This document shows positions 26,801 to 34,376 of a stretch of 64,000 nt of DNA, piece after piece. Location: assembly GCA_016235045.1 (NCBI GenBank), contig JACRME010000033.1, forward strand, positions 1 through 64,000, in the 5' to 3' direction. Positions within the stretch are counted from its first letter, which is position 1; each line of letters starts with the position of its first letter. Made by a program: the position numbers and the translations under genes. The DNA is from Nitrosomonadales bacterium (lineage in GTDB: Bacteria > Pseudomonadota > Gammaproteobacteria > Burkholderiales > Gallionellaceae). The notes beneath the pieces are model-generated. The model made no database searches. It was not told where the DNA came from and saw only the letters and a program-made list of their open reading frames with translations.

Positions 26801-27017
26801 CTTTCACCTCCTGCGGGGAAGCAGATTCTTCATCCGCAATTGCATTGATATTCGACATGGCGATGTCGAGATCGGCTTCTTCCACTTCCGCTTCGCCCAG
26901 CATTTCGATCACTTCCAAATCGGGGTCGAGCTCCGCTTCGGTCTCATTGGCATGCGCGGCGGGAAACGCAAGCAAAACGGCCAGCGCGATCCAGCCCCTA
27001 ACTCGCATCTGTCTCAT
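26790..27017 (-). CDS. Small acidic exported protein in sigma cassette
   Basis: A 75-residue protein with a signal peptide (about 1-23, ending FPAAHAN) and a strongly acidic mature part (ETEAELDPDLEVIEM...). The ATG at 27017 is chosen because GGAGG lies six bases upstream; an ATG at 27008 is possible. It overlaps the anti-sigma gene upstream and the DUF3106 gene downstream. Its opposite charge to the basic DUF3106 protein suggests the two could bind, but that is inference. Confidence 0.6.
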   Translation of the reverse strand: MRQMRVRGWIALAVLLAFPAAHANETEAELDPDLEVIEMLGEAEVEEADLDIAMSNINAIADEESASPQEVKDDE

Positions 27018-27381
27018 CCTCGTCCTCCAGCAACATCGCATCCAGCCATACATAAAAATCGGGGTCGCCGATTTCCTCATGCTCTTCGTCCACGAACAGG
27101 ACTTCCAGCGCGGTTTCGGAATCCTGCAGCGCAAGCTGTTCTGGCGCCGGCCGCGGCGCGTTTGCCAAGAAGAGAACGACGGCGAATACGGCGCACGCCG
27201 CGAAAGCCGTTGCGGGAACCCAGCCGGGGGTGGCGAACAGGCGGGAGAAGAACGGCTGGCGTTCGAATGCGCGCGCACGCTGCAGTACAAGCTGGCGGCG
27301 CGTTGCGTCACCCGGCTCGAAATAGCCGGAGTCCAATGCGCTTTTGACCCTCCGCTCGAACTCGTTGTCTGAATTGCTCAT
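26998..27381 (-). CDS. Putative anti-sigma factor, DUF3619-like membrane protein
   Basis: A 127-residue protein with a cytoplasmic N-terminal helical region (1-50), one membrane segment (about 55-75, ATAFAACAVFAVVLFLA) and an acidic periplasmic tail ending LLEDEDETDAS. Size, topology and the ATGA overlap with the sigma gene fit an anti-sigma factor. The arrangement sigma-DUF3619-DUF3106 is a known betaproteobacterial gene order. No zinc-binding anti-sigma motif is seen. Confidence 0.65.
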   Translation of the reverse strand: MSNSDNEFERRVKSALDSGYFEPGDATRRQLVLQRARAFERQPFFSRLFATPGWVPATAFAACAVFAVVLFLANAPRPAPEQLALQDSETALEVLFVDEEHEEIGDPDFYVWLDAMLLEDEDETDAS

Positions 27382-27926
27382 CGGTATTCCTCCAGTTGTT
27401 CTTGCAACTTATGCAGCGCGCGCGCGTGATGGGTTTTTACGCTGCTTTCGGAACATTGCATTGCGGCGGCCGTTTGGGCGATATCCAGCCCCTCCCACAC
27501 GCGCAGCAAAAAAACCTGCTGTTGCCGGTAGGGCAGTTCGCCCAATTCATGATTCAAGCGGTGCATGAATTGGTCGTTCTCCAGCCGAAAAGCGGGTTCG
27601 CAGTCGCTGTTGGCAGGAGACTGTTCGAGCGCATCGCCTTCGTCGCTGTCTTCATCCCAGGTGAACCACGAGCGAAAGCGATTGCGCACCGATTGCCGGC
27701 GCTGCCAGTCGCGGAGGCGCGATTGCAGTATGCTATGGAACAGGGCGTTCAACTCGTCATCGCCCCGGCCGGCATAATTTTGAACCAGTTTCATCATGGC
27801 TTCCTGGACCAACTCCAGCGCATCGTCCCGGTTGCGCGTGGCAAACTGGGCGATGCGAAAGGCACGACCTTCCACACCCGCAAGAAATCTCTGCAAGCGC
27901 TGCTCGTTTTCCCGGTCATGCCCCAT
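27378..27926 (-). CDS. ECF-type RNA polymerase sigma factor
   Basis: A 182-residue sigma-70 family protein. Region 2 lies at about 15-85 with the core-binding DDALELVQEAMMKLVQ stretch. Region 4 lies at about 125-180 with LPYRQQQVFLLRVWEGLDIA and the helix-turn-helix CSESSVKTHHARALHKL. The linker is unusually acidic (WDEDSDEGDALEQ). It is the first of a coupled set of four genes (sigma, membrane protein, acidic protein, DUF3106) and follows the repeat protein gene by 27 bp. Confidence 0.88.
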   Translation of the reverse strand: MGHDRENEQRLQRFLAGVEGRAFRIAQFATRNRDDALELVQEAMMKLVQNYAGRGDDELNALFHSILQSRLRDWQRRQSVRNRFRSWFTWDEDSDEGDALEQSPANSDCEPAFRLENDQFMHRLNHELGELPYRQQQVFLLRVWEGLDIAQTAAAMQCSESSVKTHHARALHKLQEQLEEYR

Positions 27927-27952
27927 GGGAGTCGTCGGATCGTCCAGTTCGA

Positions 27953-28333
27953 TCAGGTGGGCCGGTTGGCGCGGCGGTCAAGGCGATTGTTGATGCGCTC
28001 GCCCTTTCTGTCCAGCCGGTTGTCGATGCGGTCGCCTTTCCGGTCGAGGCGCTGGTCGATGCGGTCACCCTTGCGTTCGAGGCGGTCGGCTTGTTCGTCG
28101 TTTCCGGCCGCACGCGCCTTGTCGGCCCTGGCATCCAGACGATCCTCGATACGGTCGCCTTTCCGGTCCAGGCGTTCCTCGATCCTGTCGCCACGATTGT
28201 CCAGTCGCTGCTCGATGCGATCACCACGCTTGTCCAACTGATTGGGCGTGGGAGCGGCGGTGTCCTCGGCGAAGGCGGAAGTGGATACTGCAAGAGTCAG
28301 AAACAGGCCGGTAAAAGCCATTTTGTTGTTCAT
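27953..28333 (-). CDS. Exported hendecad-repeat protein
   Basis: A 126-residue protein with a signal peptide (1-22, ending STSAFAE) and a mature part made of 11-residue units of the type LDRKGDRIDNR. There are three units, a variant segment with ARADKARAAGNDEQADR, three more, and a partial unit. Units are about 33 bp and highly similar, suggesting recent duplication. The pattern predicts one long amphipathic or coiled-coil helix with dense positive and negative charge. It is 27 bp upstream of the sigma gene, so may be co-transcribed or a target. Function unknown. Confidence 0.7.
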   Translation of the reverse strand: MNNKMAFTGLFLTLAVSTSAFAEDTAAPTPNQLDKRGDRIEQRLDNRGDRIEERLDRKGDRIEDRLDARADKARAAGNDEQADRLERKGDRIDQRLDRKGDRIDNRLDRKGERINNRLDRRANRPT

Positions 28334-28444
28334 GGTGCGCTCCTAATCAAGTAGTTGAGGTATCACACTCGCGGTAATTCCGGGGTGCTTACAGTATAAA
28401 ACGCAGACCCCAACCGTTTGACGACAACAAAATGAAAAAAAGTG

Positions 28445-29047
28445 TCAGGCAGGGTGGGTGGCGAGCAAGGCCTCGACCGCGGCAGTATCGGCGTGGGTCT
28501 CGGGATGGCGGCTGCCGCTGTGCAGCGCGTTTTCGGGCAGGACGATAATGTGGGTCTGGGTGCCGGATTCGCCGGTCAGGGTGTAGCTGGGCACGGTTTC
28601 TTCATGCCCGCCGATTCTGGCGATCCATTCCCCGTCTTCGAATTCGAGGTTGTGCTTGAGCAGGAACAGCAGCACGGCTTTTTCGTCGTCGCTGAACAGT
28701 ATCAGGTTGATGTCGGAGTGATGGCCCGCCGTGCCGCTCAACACCGATCCGGTGAGATAAGGATGAAACGGTTCAAACAGGCGCATGGCTTCGAGGGCTT
28801 CCTCGCGCAGTTGATTCAGGATGCCCGGATGGCGGTCATGCTGGTAGAGCGAGCGGTAGCTGTGCAGGGCATCGTCGACTTCCTGGTTGCTGGGAAGATG
28901 CTGCGTGTCCGACGCGCCGAGTTGCCGTGCGGCTTTGCGCTTGGCAAAGGCGTGGTCGGTAATGCCGTCTTCGGCCATCAGTTTCGCGGCCTGCTGGGCG
29001 AGTTGCTCGCGCATCAGGTCGCGGCGTTGCATGTGCGGTTTACCCAT
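28445..29047 (-). CDS. Nucleotidyltransferase-like protein of unknown function
   Basis: A 200-residue soluble protein. An N-terminal helical region (1-70, many Lys/Arg/Gln) precedes a segment GSVLSGTAGHHSDINLILF that resembles the GSxxxG...SDIDL metal site of minimal nucleotidyltransferases. The second acidic strand is less clear, so the fold assignment is tentative. It lies 7 bp downstream of ponA on the same strand and is probably co-transcribed with it. Confidence 0.55.
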   Translation of the reverse strand: MGKPHMQRRDLMREQLAQQAAKLMAEDGITDHAFAKRKAARQLGASDTQHLPSNQEVDDALHSYRSLYQHDRHPGILNQLREEALEAMRLFEPFHPYLTGSVLSGTAGHHSDINLILFSDDEKAVLLFLLKHNLEFEDGEWIARIGGHEETVPSYTLTGESGTQTHIIVLPENALHSGSRHPETHADTAAVEALLATHPA

Positions 29048-29054
29048 AGTGGCG

Positions 29055-31367
29055 CTAGAAAAGTTGGTCGTTCACGGTATCTGCGGGTTTGACGCCCTCC
29101 GGCACGGCTTCGCCCTGCTCGGGCGGAATATTTTCTTCGTAGAAATATTCGATGCGATTGCCGTTTGGGTCGCGCAGGCCATTGTCGTTGATGCGTGCCG
29201 TGACGATGTGTTCCGGCATGGAATATTCGACTTCGGGCACGCCCTGCAACATGCTGCCCATATAACTCATCCAGATGGGCAAGGCCGCGCCGCCGCCGGT
29301 CTCTTTCTCACCCAGACTGAGCGGGTTGTCGTAGCCGATCCAGGTGACGGCAACCAGGGTGGGGTGGAAGCCTGCAAACCAGGCATCCATCGAGTCGCTG
29401 GTGGTGCCGGTCTTGCCGGCCAGGTCCTGCCTGCCCAGTTCCATGGCGCGGAAGGCCGTGCCGTGTTTCACCACGTCCTGCATCATGTTGACCATGGTAA
29501 AGGCGTTGCGCACATCGATGACTTGTTCCGCGCCCTGGCCCGCAGCGATGGGTGCGGCCTGCGCGACCAGTTGCCCTTGTCCGTCTTCGATGCGCTGGAT
29601 GAAATAGGGCATGATGCGGTAACCGCCGTTGGCGAAAACGGAGTATCCGCCCAGCAGTTGCATGGGCGTGACCGAACCCGCCCCCAATGCCATGGTCAGG
29701 AAAGGCCGGATCTTGTCCTTGTCGAAACCGAATTTGGTGACGTAGTCCTGCGCGTATTCCAGCCCGATGGCCTGCAGAATGCGGATGGAGACGAGGTTCT
29801 TGGATTTGGTCAGACCCTGGCGCATGCGCATCGGGCCATCGAAGCCGCCTTCGAAATTCTTCGGCTGCCAAAGCTCCTCGCCGGTTTGGGAGAGGTCGAT
29901 CACCAGCGGCGCATCGTTGATGACGGAAGCGGGAGTGAAGCCTTTTTCCAGTGCGGCGGAGTAGATGAAGGGCTTGAAACTGGAGCCGGGCTGTCTCCAC
30001 GCCTGGGTGACGTGGTTGAACTGGTTATTGTAGAAATCGAAGCCGCCTACCAGGGCGTAGATCGCGCCATCGCGCGGATTGGCCGAAACGAAGGCGGATT
30101 CGATCTGGGGCAATTGCGTAACTTCCCAGAATTCGCTCTCGTTCTTGAATACGCGAATCAGGGATCCCACCCGGATGCGCTGGTTGAGGGCCAGTTTGGT
30201 GCCCAGCGTTTGCTGCGCGAAACGCAGGCCTTCACCGCGAATTTCCACGACCTCCCCACCCTTGCAATGGGCGCGAATGCCCTTGGGGTTGATGGACAGC
30301 ACCACGGCGGGAATCAGGTCGTCGCTGTCGGCCACATCTTCCAACGCTTCATCCAGCAACTCGTCGGTGCTGATTTTTTTCAGATCGACGTAGCCTTCCG
30401 GTCCGCGATATCCGTGGCGATGGTCGTATTCCAGCACGCCTTTGCGCACTGCCGCATAGGCGGCCAGTTGGTCTTGCGCGCGGATGGTGGTGTAGACGCT
30501 GAAACCCTGGGTGTAAGCATCTTCCTGGTAGCGATCGAACATTTCCTGCCGCACCATTTCGGCTACATAGCTGGCGTTCACGGCAAATTCCTGGCGATGG
30601 CTCGACTGCCGGGTCGCAATGGGCTCGTTCTGGGCTTGCTCCAATTGCTCTGCCGTGATGTAACCCAGGTCGTGCATGCGGCGCAGGATGTACATCTGGC
30701 GAATCTTGGCGCGCTCGGGATTGACCACTGGATTGAACGTGGCCGGCGCCTTGGGCAATCCGGCCAGCATGGCCATTTCAGACAGCGTGAGCTGGTTGAG
30801 GGTTTTGGTGTAATAAACCTGCGCAGCGGAGGCAAAGCCGTAAGAGCGCTGGCCGAGGTAAATGTGGTTGATGTAGAGCTGAAGAATTTCGTCCTTGCTC
30901 AGGTTGTGCTCGATCTTGAAGGAAAGCAGCATTTCATTGAACTTGCGCGAAAGCGTTTTTTCCTTGGAGAGGAAGAAATTGCGCGCAACCTGCATGGTAA
31001 TCGTGCTTGCCCCCTGCCTGACACCGCCCGAGGTGAAGTTGGAGTAGGCAGCGCGCAGCACGCCGATGTAGTCCACACCGCCGTGTTCGTAGAAACGGTC
31101 GTCTTCGGCTGCGAGAATGGCCCGTTTCATCAGTTCGGGGACATCCTCGATCCTCACCAATTCGCGCCGCTCTTCGCCGAATTCTCCGATCAGCGTTCCT
31201 TCGGCACTGAACACCCGCAACGGCATCTTGGGACGATAGTCGGTCAGCGTTTCCAGGGTAGGCAAAGTCGGGTAGGTCAGGATTGCCGCCAAGACAAGCA
31301 GCAGGATCGGCAACAGGGGGAGTGCAAGTACGGCCAGGGAAGGATAAAACCACCAGCGAGAAGTCAT
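29055..31367 (-). CDS. mrcA: PBP1a, bifunctional peptidoglycan glycosyltransferase/transpeptidase
   Basis: A 770-residue class A penicillin-binding protein that polymerises and cross-links peptidoglycan in the periplasm. It has an N-terminal membrane anchor (about 10-32). The GT51 domain has AAEDDRFYEHGGVDYIGVLRA and GASTITMQVARNFFLS. An OB-like insert is followed by the transpeptidase domain with SxxK in PGSSFKPFIYSAAL, SKN in TKSKNLVS and KTG in GKTGTTSDSMDAWF. The ATG at 31367 is preferred to a TTG three codons upstream. It is divergent from pilM, as in many Gammaproteobacteria and Betaproteobacteria. Confidence 0.96.
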   Translation of the reverse strand: MTSRWWFYPSLAVLALPLLPILLLVLAAILTYPTLPTLETLTDYRPKMPLRVFSAEGTLIGEFGEERRELVRIEDVPELMKRAILAAEDDRFYEHGGVDYIGVLRAAYSNFTSGGVRQGASTITMQVARNFFLSKEKTLSRKFNEMLLSFKIEHNLSKDEILQLYINHIYLGQRSYGFASAAQVYYTKTLNQLTLSEMAMLAGLPKAPATFNPVVNPERAKIRQMYILRRMHDLGYITAEQLEQAQNEPIATRQSSHRQEFAVNASYVAEMVRQEMFDRYQEDAYTQGFSVYTTIRAQDQLAAYAAVRKGVLEYDHRHGYRGPEGYVDLKKISTDELLDEALEDVADSDDLIPAVVLSINPKGIRAHCKGGEVVEIRGEGLRFAQQTLGTKLALNQRIRVGSLIRVFKNESEFWEVTQLPQIESAFVSANPRDGAIYALVGGFDFYNNQFNHVTQAWRQPGSSFKPFIYSAALEKGFTPASVINDAPLVIDLSQTGEELWQPKNFEGGFDGPMRMRQGLTKSKNLVSIRILQAIGLEYAQDYVTKFGFDKDKIRPFLTMALGAGSVTPMQLLGGYSVFANGGYRIMPYFIQRIEDGQGQLVAQAAPIAAGQGAEQVIDVRNAFTMVNMMQDVVKHGTAFRAMELGRQDLAGKTGTTSDSMDAWFAGFHPTLVAVTWIGYDNPLSLGEKETGGGAALPIWMSYMGSMLQGVPEVEYSMPEHIVTARINDNGLRDPNGNRIEYFYEENIPPEQGEAVPEGVKPADTVNDQLF

Positions 31368-31369
31368 AA

Positions 31370-31395
31370 CGAACAATCTGATTAGAATTTGTTCG
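31370..31395. promoter_or_regulatory. Perfect inverted repeat in the ponA leader
   Basis: CGAACAA (31370-31376), 12 bp, TTGTTCG (31389-31395). It lies between the ponA -10 element and its start codon and would cover the transcription start. A dimeric repressor site or an mRNA hairpin are both possible. Confidence 0.4.
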
Positions 31396-31401
31396 ATTAT
31401 A
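31396..31401 (-). promoter_or_regulatory. ponA -10 element
   Basis: Perfect TATAAT on the minus strand, about 30 bp upstream of the start codon. No good -35 is present, which would fit an activated promoter. Confidence 0.45.
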
Positions 31402-31438
31402 TCGTCTTGATCCCGGAAATCGAGTCCATAGAAAAAAC

Positions 31439-31467
31439 TTTACACCCGCGGGAGTTATTGCTAGGAT
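31439..31467 (+). promoter_or_regulatory. pilM operon promoter
   Basis: TTTACA (31439-31444), a 17-bp spacer and TAGGAT (31462-31467), ending 36 bp before the pilM ATG. It is a good sigma-70 match and correctly placed for pilMNOPQ. Confidence 0.6.
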
Positions 31468-31503
31468 TTAAACCACTTTGTACGGAAAAGCGCTAACCAG
31501 CCT

Positions 31504-32604
31504 ATGATCAAAGGAAATTTTGATATCCCGTTAGACTTCTTAAGCACTTCGACACCACCCTTGATCGGGGTGGATATCAGTTCGTCTTCCGTCAAGATGG
31601 TGGAATTGAGCGAGGCGCCGAAAAAGGCCGGCTATGTGGTTGAGCGCTACTCCATCGAAATGCTCCCGCTGGACGCAGTAAGCGACGGCAATATCAATAA
31701 TCTGGATGCTGTTTCCGATACGGTGAAGCGCGCCTGGAAAAGACTGGGCTCGCGCATCAGAAACGTCAGCCTGGCTCTGCCTGCCGCGGCAGTGATCAGC
31801 AAGAAAATATTGTTGCCAGCCGGCTTGCGCGAAGATGACTTGGAGTATCAGGTCGAAAGCGAAGCGAACCAGTACATCCCTTTCGCGCTGGACGAGGTCA
31901 ACCTGGATTTCCAGGTAATCGGTTCCGCGCCCAACAATCCCGAAGAAATTGAAGTGCTGCTGGCCGCATCGCGCAAAGCCAACGTTGAAGATCGCGTTGC
32001 TGCGGCGCAGTCGGCCGGCTTGAAAGCAATCGTGGTGGATGTCGAGCCCTATGCCGCCGAAGCGGCTTTCGAAATGATACGCACGCAACTTCCGGGCGGA
32101 GCAACCGACCAGTGCGTTGCACTGGTGGATATCGGCTCCTTCGTGATGAACGTGAACGTATTGCGCAATGGCCAATCGGTCTATATGCGGGACCAGCAGG
32201 TGGGCGGCGCCCAACTTACACAGCAAATTCAGAGCCTTTTCGGCCTGTCGTTCGAAGAGGCGGAATCGGCAAAGCGAAACGGCGGATTGCCGGAAAATTA
32301 TGAAAGCGACGTGCTGTCGCCCTTCCGCGAAAACATCGCGATGGAAGTCTCGCGCGCGCTGCAGTTCTTTTTTACCTCGACACAATACAACGAAGTGAAC
32401 TACGTCGTGCTGGCGGGCGGGTGTGCAGCGCTTCCCGGGCTGGACGAAGCGGTGGCGACGCGAACCCAGGTGAGCACCCTGGTGGCGAATCCGTTTGAGT
32501 TGATGACACTGTCCAGCCGAATCAAGCCCCGCCAATTGCAGATGGACGCGCCGGCCCTGATGATAGCCTGCGGTTTGGCCCTGCGGAGGTTCGATCCATC
32601 ATGA
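31504..32604 (+). CDS. pilM: PilM, type IV pilus inner-membrane assembly protein
   Basis: A 366-residue actin-like cytoplasmic ATPase-fold protein that binds the PilN tail and helps align the type IV pilus machine. The ATP-binding fold begins LIGVDISSSSVKMVEL and has LVDIGSFVMNVNV and VLAGGCAALPGLDEAV. It is the first gene of the pilMNOPQ operon, with a good upstream promoter. It overlaps pilN by 4 bp. Confidence 0.95.
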   Translation: MIKGNFDIPLDFLSTSTPPLIGVDISSSSVKMVELSEAPKKAGYVVERYSIEMLPLDAVSDGNINNLDAVSDTVKRAWKRLGSRIRNVSLALPAAAVISKKILLPAGLREDDLEYQVESEANQYIPFALDEVNLDFQVIGSAPNNPEEIEVLLAASRKANVEDRVAAAQSAGLKAIVVDVEPYAAEAAFEMIRTQLPGGATDQCVALVDIGSFVMNVNVLRNGQSVYMRDQQVGGAQLTQQIQSLFGLSFEEAESAKRNGGLPENYESDVLSPFRENIAMEVSRALQFFFTSTQYNEVNYVVLAGGCAALPGLDEAVATRTQVSTLVANPFELMTLSSRIKPRQLQMDAPALMIACGLALRRFDPS

Positions 32605-33206
32605 TACGTGTGAACCTGCTGCCGCACCGCGCGGAAAAACGAAAAGCCCGGCAAATCCAGTTCATATTATTGAGCGCCATTTCGCTGGTGCTGGGTGTGT
32701 TTATCGTCGGCTTCGTGCATGCCGCAATAAGCACGCAGATATCCTACCAGGAGCGCCGCAACAACTACCTGAAGCAGGAAATTTCGGTACTTGACAAACA
32801 GATCGAGGAAATCAAGAAACTGCGCGAACAAACGCAATCGTTGCTGTCGCGCAAGACAGTTGTGGAAAATCTGCAAGGTACCCGCTCGGATGTGGTTCAT
32901 TTGATTGACCAGATGCTGCGTATTTTGCCGGATGGCGTGTATTTGAAAACGCTCAAGCAGGTCGGGTACAAAATCAGCGTGGTCGGATATGCGCAATCGA
33001 GTGCCCGGGTCTCGACGCTGATGCGGTCGGTTGAGGATTCGCCTTGGCTGGACACGCCAACGCTGATAGAGGTGCATGCATCGACGGTCGGCGGCACTCG
33101 ATTGAGCGAATTTTCGCTTAATTTCAATTTGACAAAACAAGCTGAGCCGTCTTCCACGCCGGTGCCGGCAGTGTCAACTTCAACGAAGCCAGACGGGAAA
33201 GGCTAA
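32601..33206 (+). CDS. pilN: PilN, type IV pilus inner-membrane protein
   Basis: A 201-residue bitopic protein. The cytoplasmic start MIRVNLLPHRAEKRKARQ contains the conserved INLLP-type PilM-binding peptide. One membrane segment (about 25-45) is followed by a periplasmic coiled coil (55-95) and a ferredoxin-like domain. It pairs with PilO. The start overlaps the pilM stop as ATGA. Confidence 0.94.
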   Translation: MIRVNLLPHRAEKRKARQIQFILLSAISLVLGVFIVGFVHAAISTQISYQERRNNYLKQEISVLDKQIEEIKKLREQTQSLLSRKTVVENLQGTRSDVVHLIDQMLRILPDGVYLKTLKQVGYKISVVGYAQSSARVSTLMRSVEDSPWLDTPTLIEVHASTVGGTRLSEFSLNFNLTKQAEPSSTPVPAVSTSTKPDGKG

Positions 33207-33213
33207 GCCCAAC

Positions 33214-33852
33214 ATGAACTTCCTTGAAGAAATTAAAAATGTTGATCCCAAAACACCGGGAAGTTGGCCGTGGCTTATCAAGATCGCGGCGTTTGTCGCG
33301 ATGTTTCTGGTTGTCGTTACTGCGGGGGCCGTCCTTGACTGGCAGAGTGAGTGGGAGCAACTGCAGACCGTACGGCAAGAGGAAACCGGATTGCGCGATA
33401 CTTATCTAGCCAAAAAAAGACAAGCTATCAACCTTGATATCATCAAAAAACAATTGATTGATACACAACAATCTTTCGGCGCTTTGCTAAAGCAATTGCC
33501 CAGCAAATCCGAAATGGATGCTTTGCTTACCGACATCAATCAAGCTGGTTTGGGACGTGGCCTGCAATTCGAACTATTCAGGCCCGGAGCAGAGGTGGCA
33601 ACAGGGGTGTTTACCGAACAGCCGATCTCGCTCAAAGTTTCCGGCAACTACGATGATTTGGGCAAGTTTGCCAGTGATATTTCGCAACTCCCTCGAATCG
33701 TGACGCTAAATGACATAAATATTGCGCCGGATAAAAGCGGAGTATTGACCATGGACGCGGTGGCCAAGACATATCGTTATCTGGATGAAGACGAGTTGGC
33801 TGCGCAGAAAAGGGCGGCTAAAGCCGCCGAAAATAAGGCGGCGAAAAAATGA
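33214..33852 (+). CDS. pilO: PilO, type IV pilus inner-membrane protein
   Basis: A 212-residue bitopic protein with a membrane segment (about 24-45), a coiled coil (45-95) and a periplasmic domain with the family stretches LLKQLPSKSEMDALL and PISLKVSGNYDDLGKFASDIS. It forms the PilN-PilO heterodimer that connects the motor to PilP-PilQ. A Lys/Ala-rich tail (AQKRAAKAAENKAAKK) ends the protein. The stop overlaps pilP. Confidence 0.94.
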   Translation: MNFLEEIKNVDPKTPGSWPWLIKIAAFVAMFLVVVTAGAVLDWQSEWEQLQTVRQEETGLRDTYLAKKRQAINLDIIKKQLIDTQQSFGALLKQLPSKSEMDALLTDINQAGLGRGLQFELFRPGAEVATGVFTEQPISLKVSGNYDDLGKFASDISQLPRIVTLNDINIAPDKSGVLTMDAVAKTYRYLDEDELAAQKRAAKAAENKAAKK

Positions 33853-34361
33853 GAGCGCCAACCATTATATTGTTGGTATTGCTAATGCTTGCAGGATGCG
33901 GCGGCGAGGAATTTCAGGATTTACGCGACTTCGTCAAGAACGCTGGAGCAGACATGCGCGGCAAGATCGAGCCGCCGCCAGATGTCAAACCGTATGAGCC
34001 GTTTACCTACGATAACGACACCAACCTCATGGATCCATTCAAGCCGCGTAAGCCGGACGCAAGAAACTCGAACCGGAGCGGATTGAATCAACCTAATCTG
34101 AATCGCCCCAAAGAGGAATTGGAAGACTTTCCTCTGGAGAGCTTGAAAATGGTCGGATTTCTGTCACAAAGAGGAGTCGGCCATGCGGTAATACGCTCAG
34201 CCGAGGGTAAGATTTACCGTATCAAAGCCGGCAACTATATCGGGCTGAATTTCGGACAAGTCGTTTCGGTGACCGAAACTGAAACCAAGATCAAAGAAAT
34301 GGTGCAAGACAGCGTTGGCGACTGGTCCGAGCGAGAGAGCAGCCTGCTGCTGGTTGAGTGA
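33849..34361 (+). CDS. pilP: PilP, type IV pilus lipoprotein
   Basis: A 170-residue lipoprotein with lipobox MLAGC (Cys about 17). A disordered, Pro/Asn-rich linker (about 40-85) containing DPFKPRKPD leads to a small beta domain with LESLKMVGFLSQRGVGHAVI and GKIYRIKAGNYIGLNFGQV. It bridges PilNO to the secretin PilQ. It is coupled to pilO by an ATGA overlap. Confidence 0.95.
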   Translation: MRAPTIILLVLLMLAGCGGEEFQDLRDFVKNAGADMRGKIEPPPDVKPYEPFTYDNDTNLMDPFKPRKPDARNSNRSGLNQPNLNRPKEELEDFPLESLKMVGFLSQRGVGHAVIRSAEGKIYRIKAGNYIGLNFGQVVSVTETETKIKEMVQDSVGDWSERESSLLLVE

Positions 34362-34376
34362 TTAGGAGTGAATACT

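Noticed and set aside
27396-28241. 281-residue plus-strand frame with RRSMRSPFRSR-like repeats
   Set aside because: It is the antisense reading of the sigma factor and the hendecad-repeat gene. The repeats simply mirror the 33-bp units.
28887-31385. 832-residue plus-strand open frame opposite ponA
   Set aside because: Antisense of a confident PBP1a gene with all catalytic motifs; the translated frame shows no protein-like pattern.
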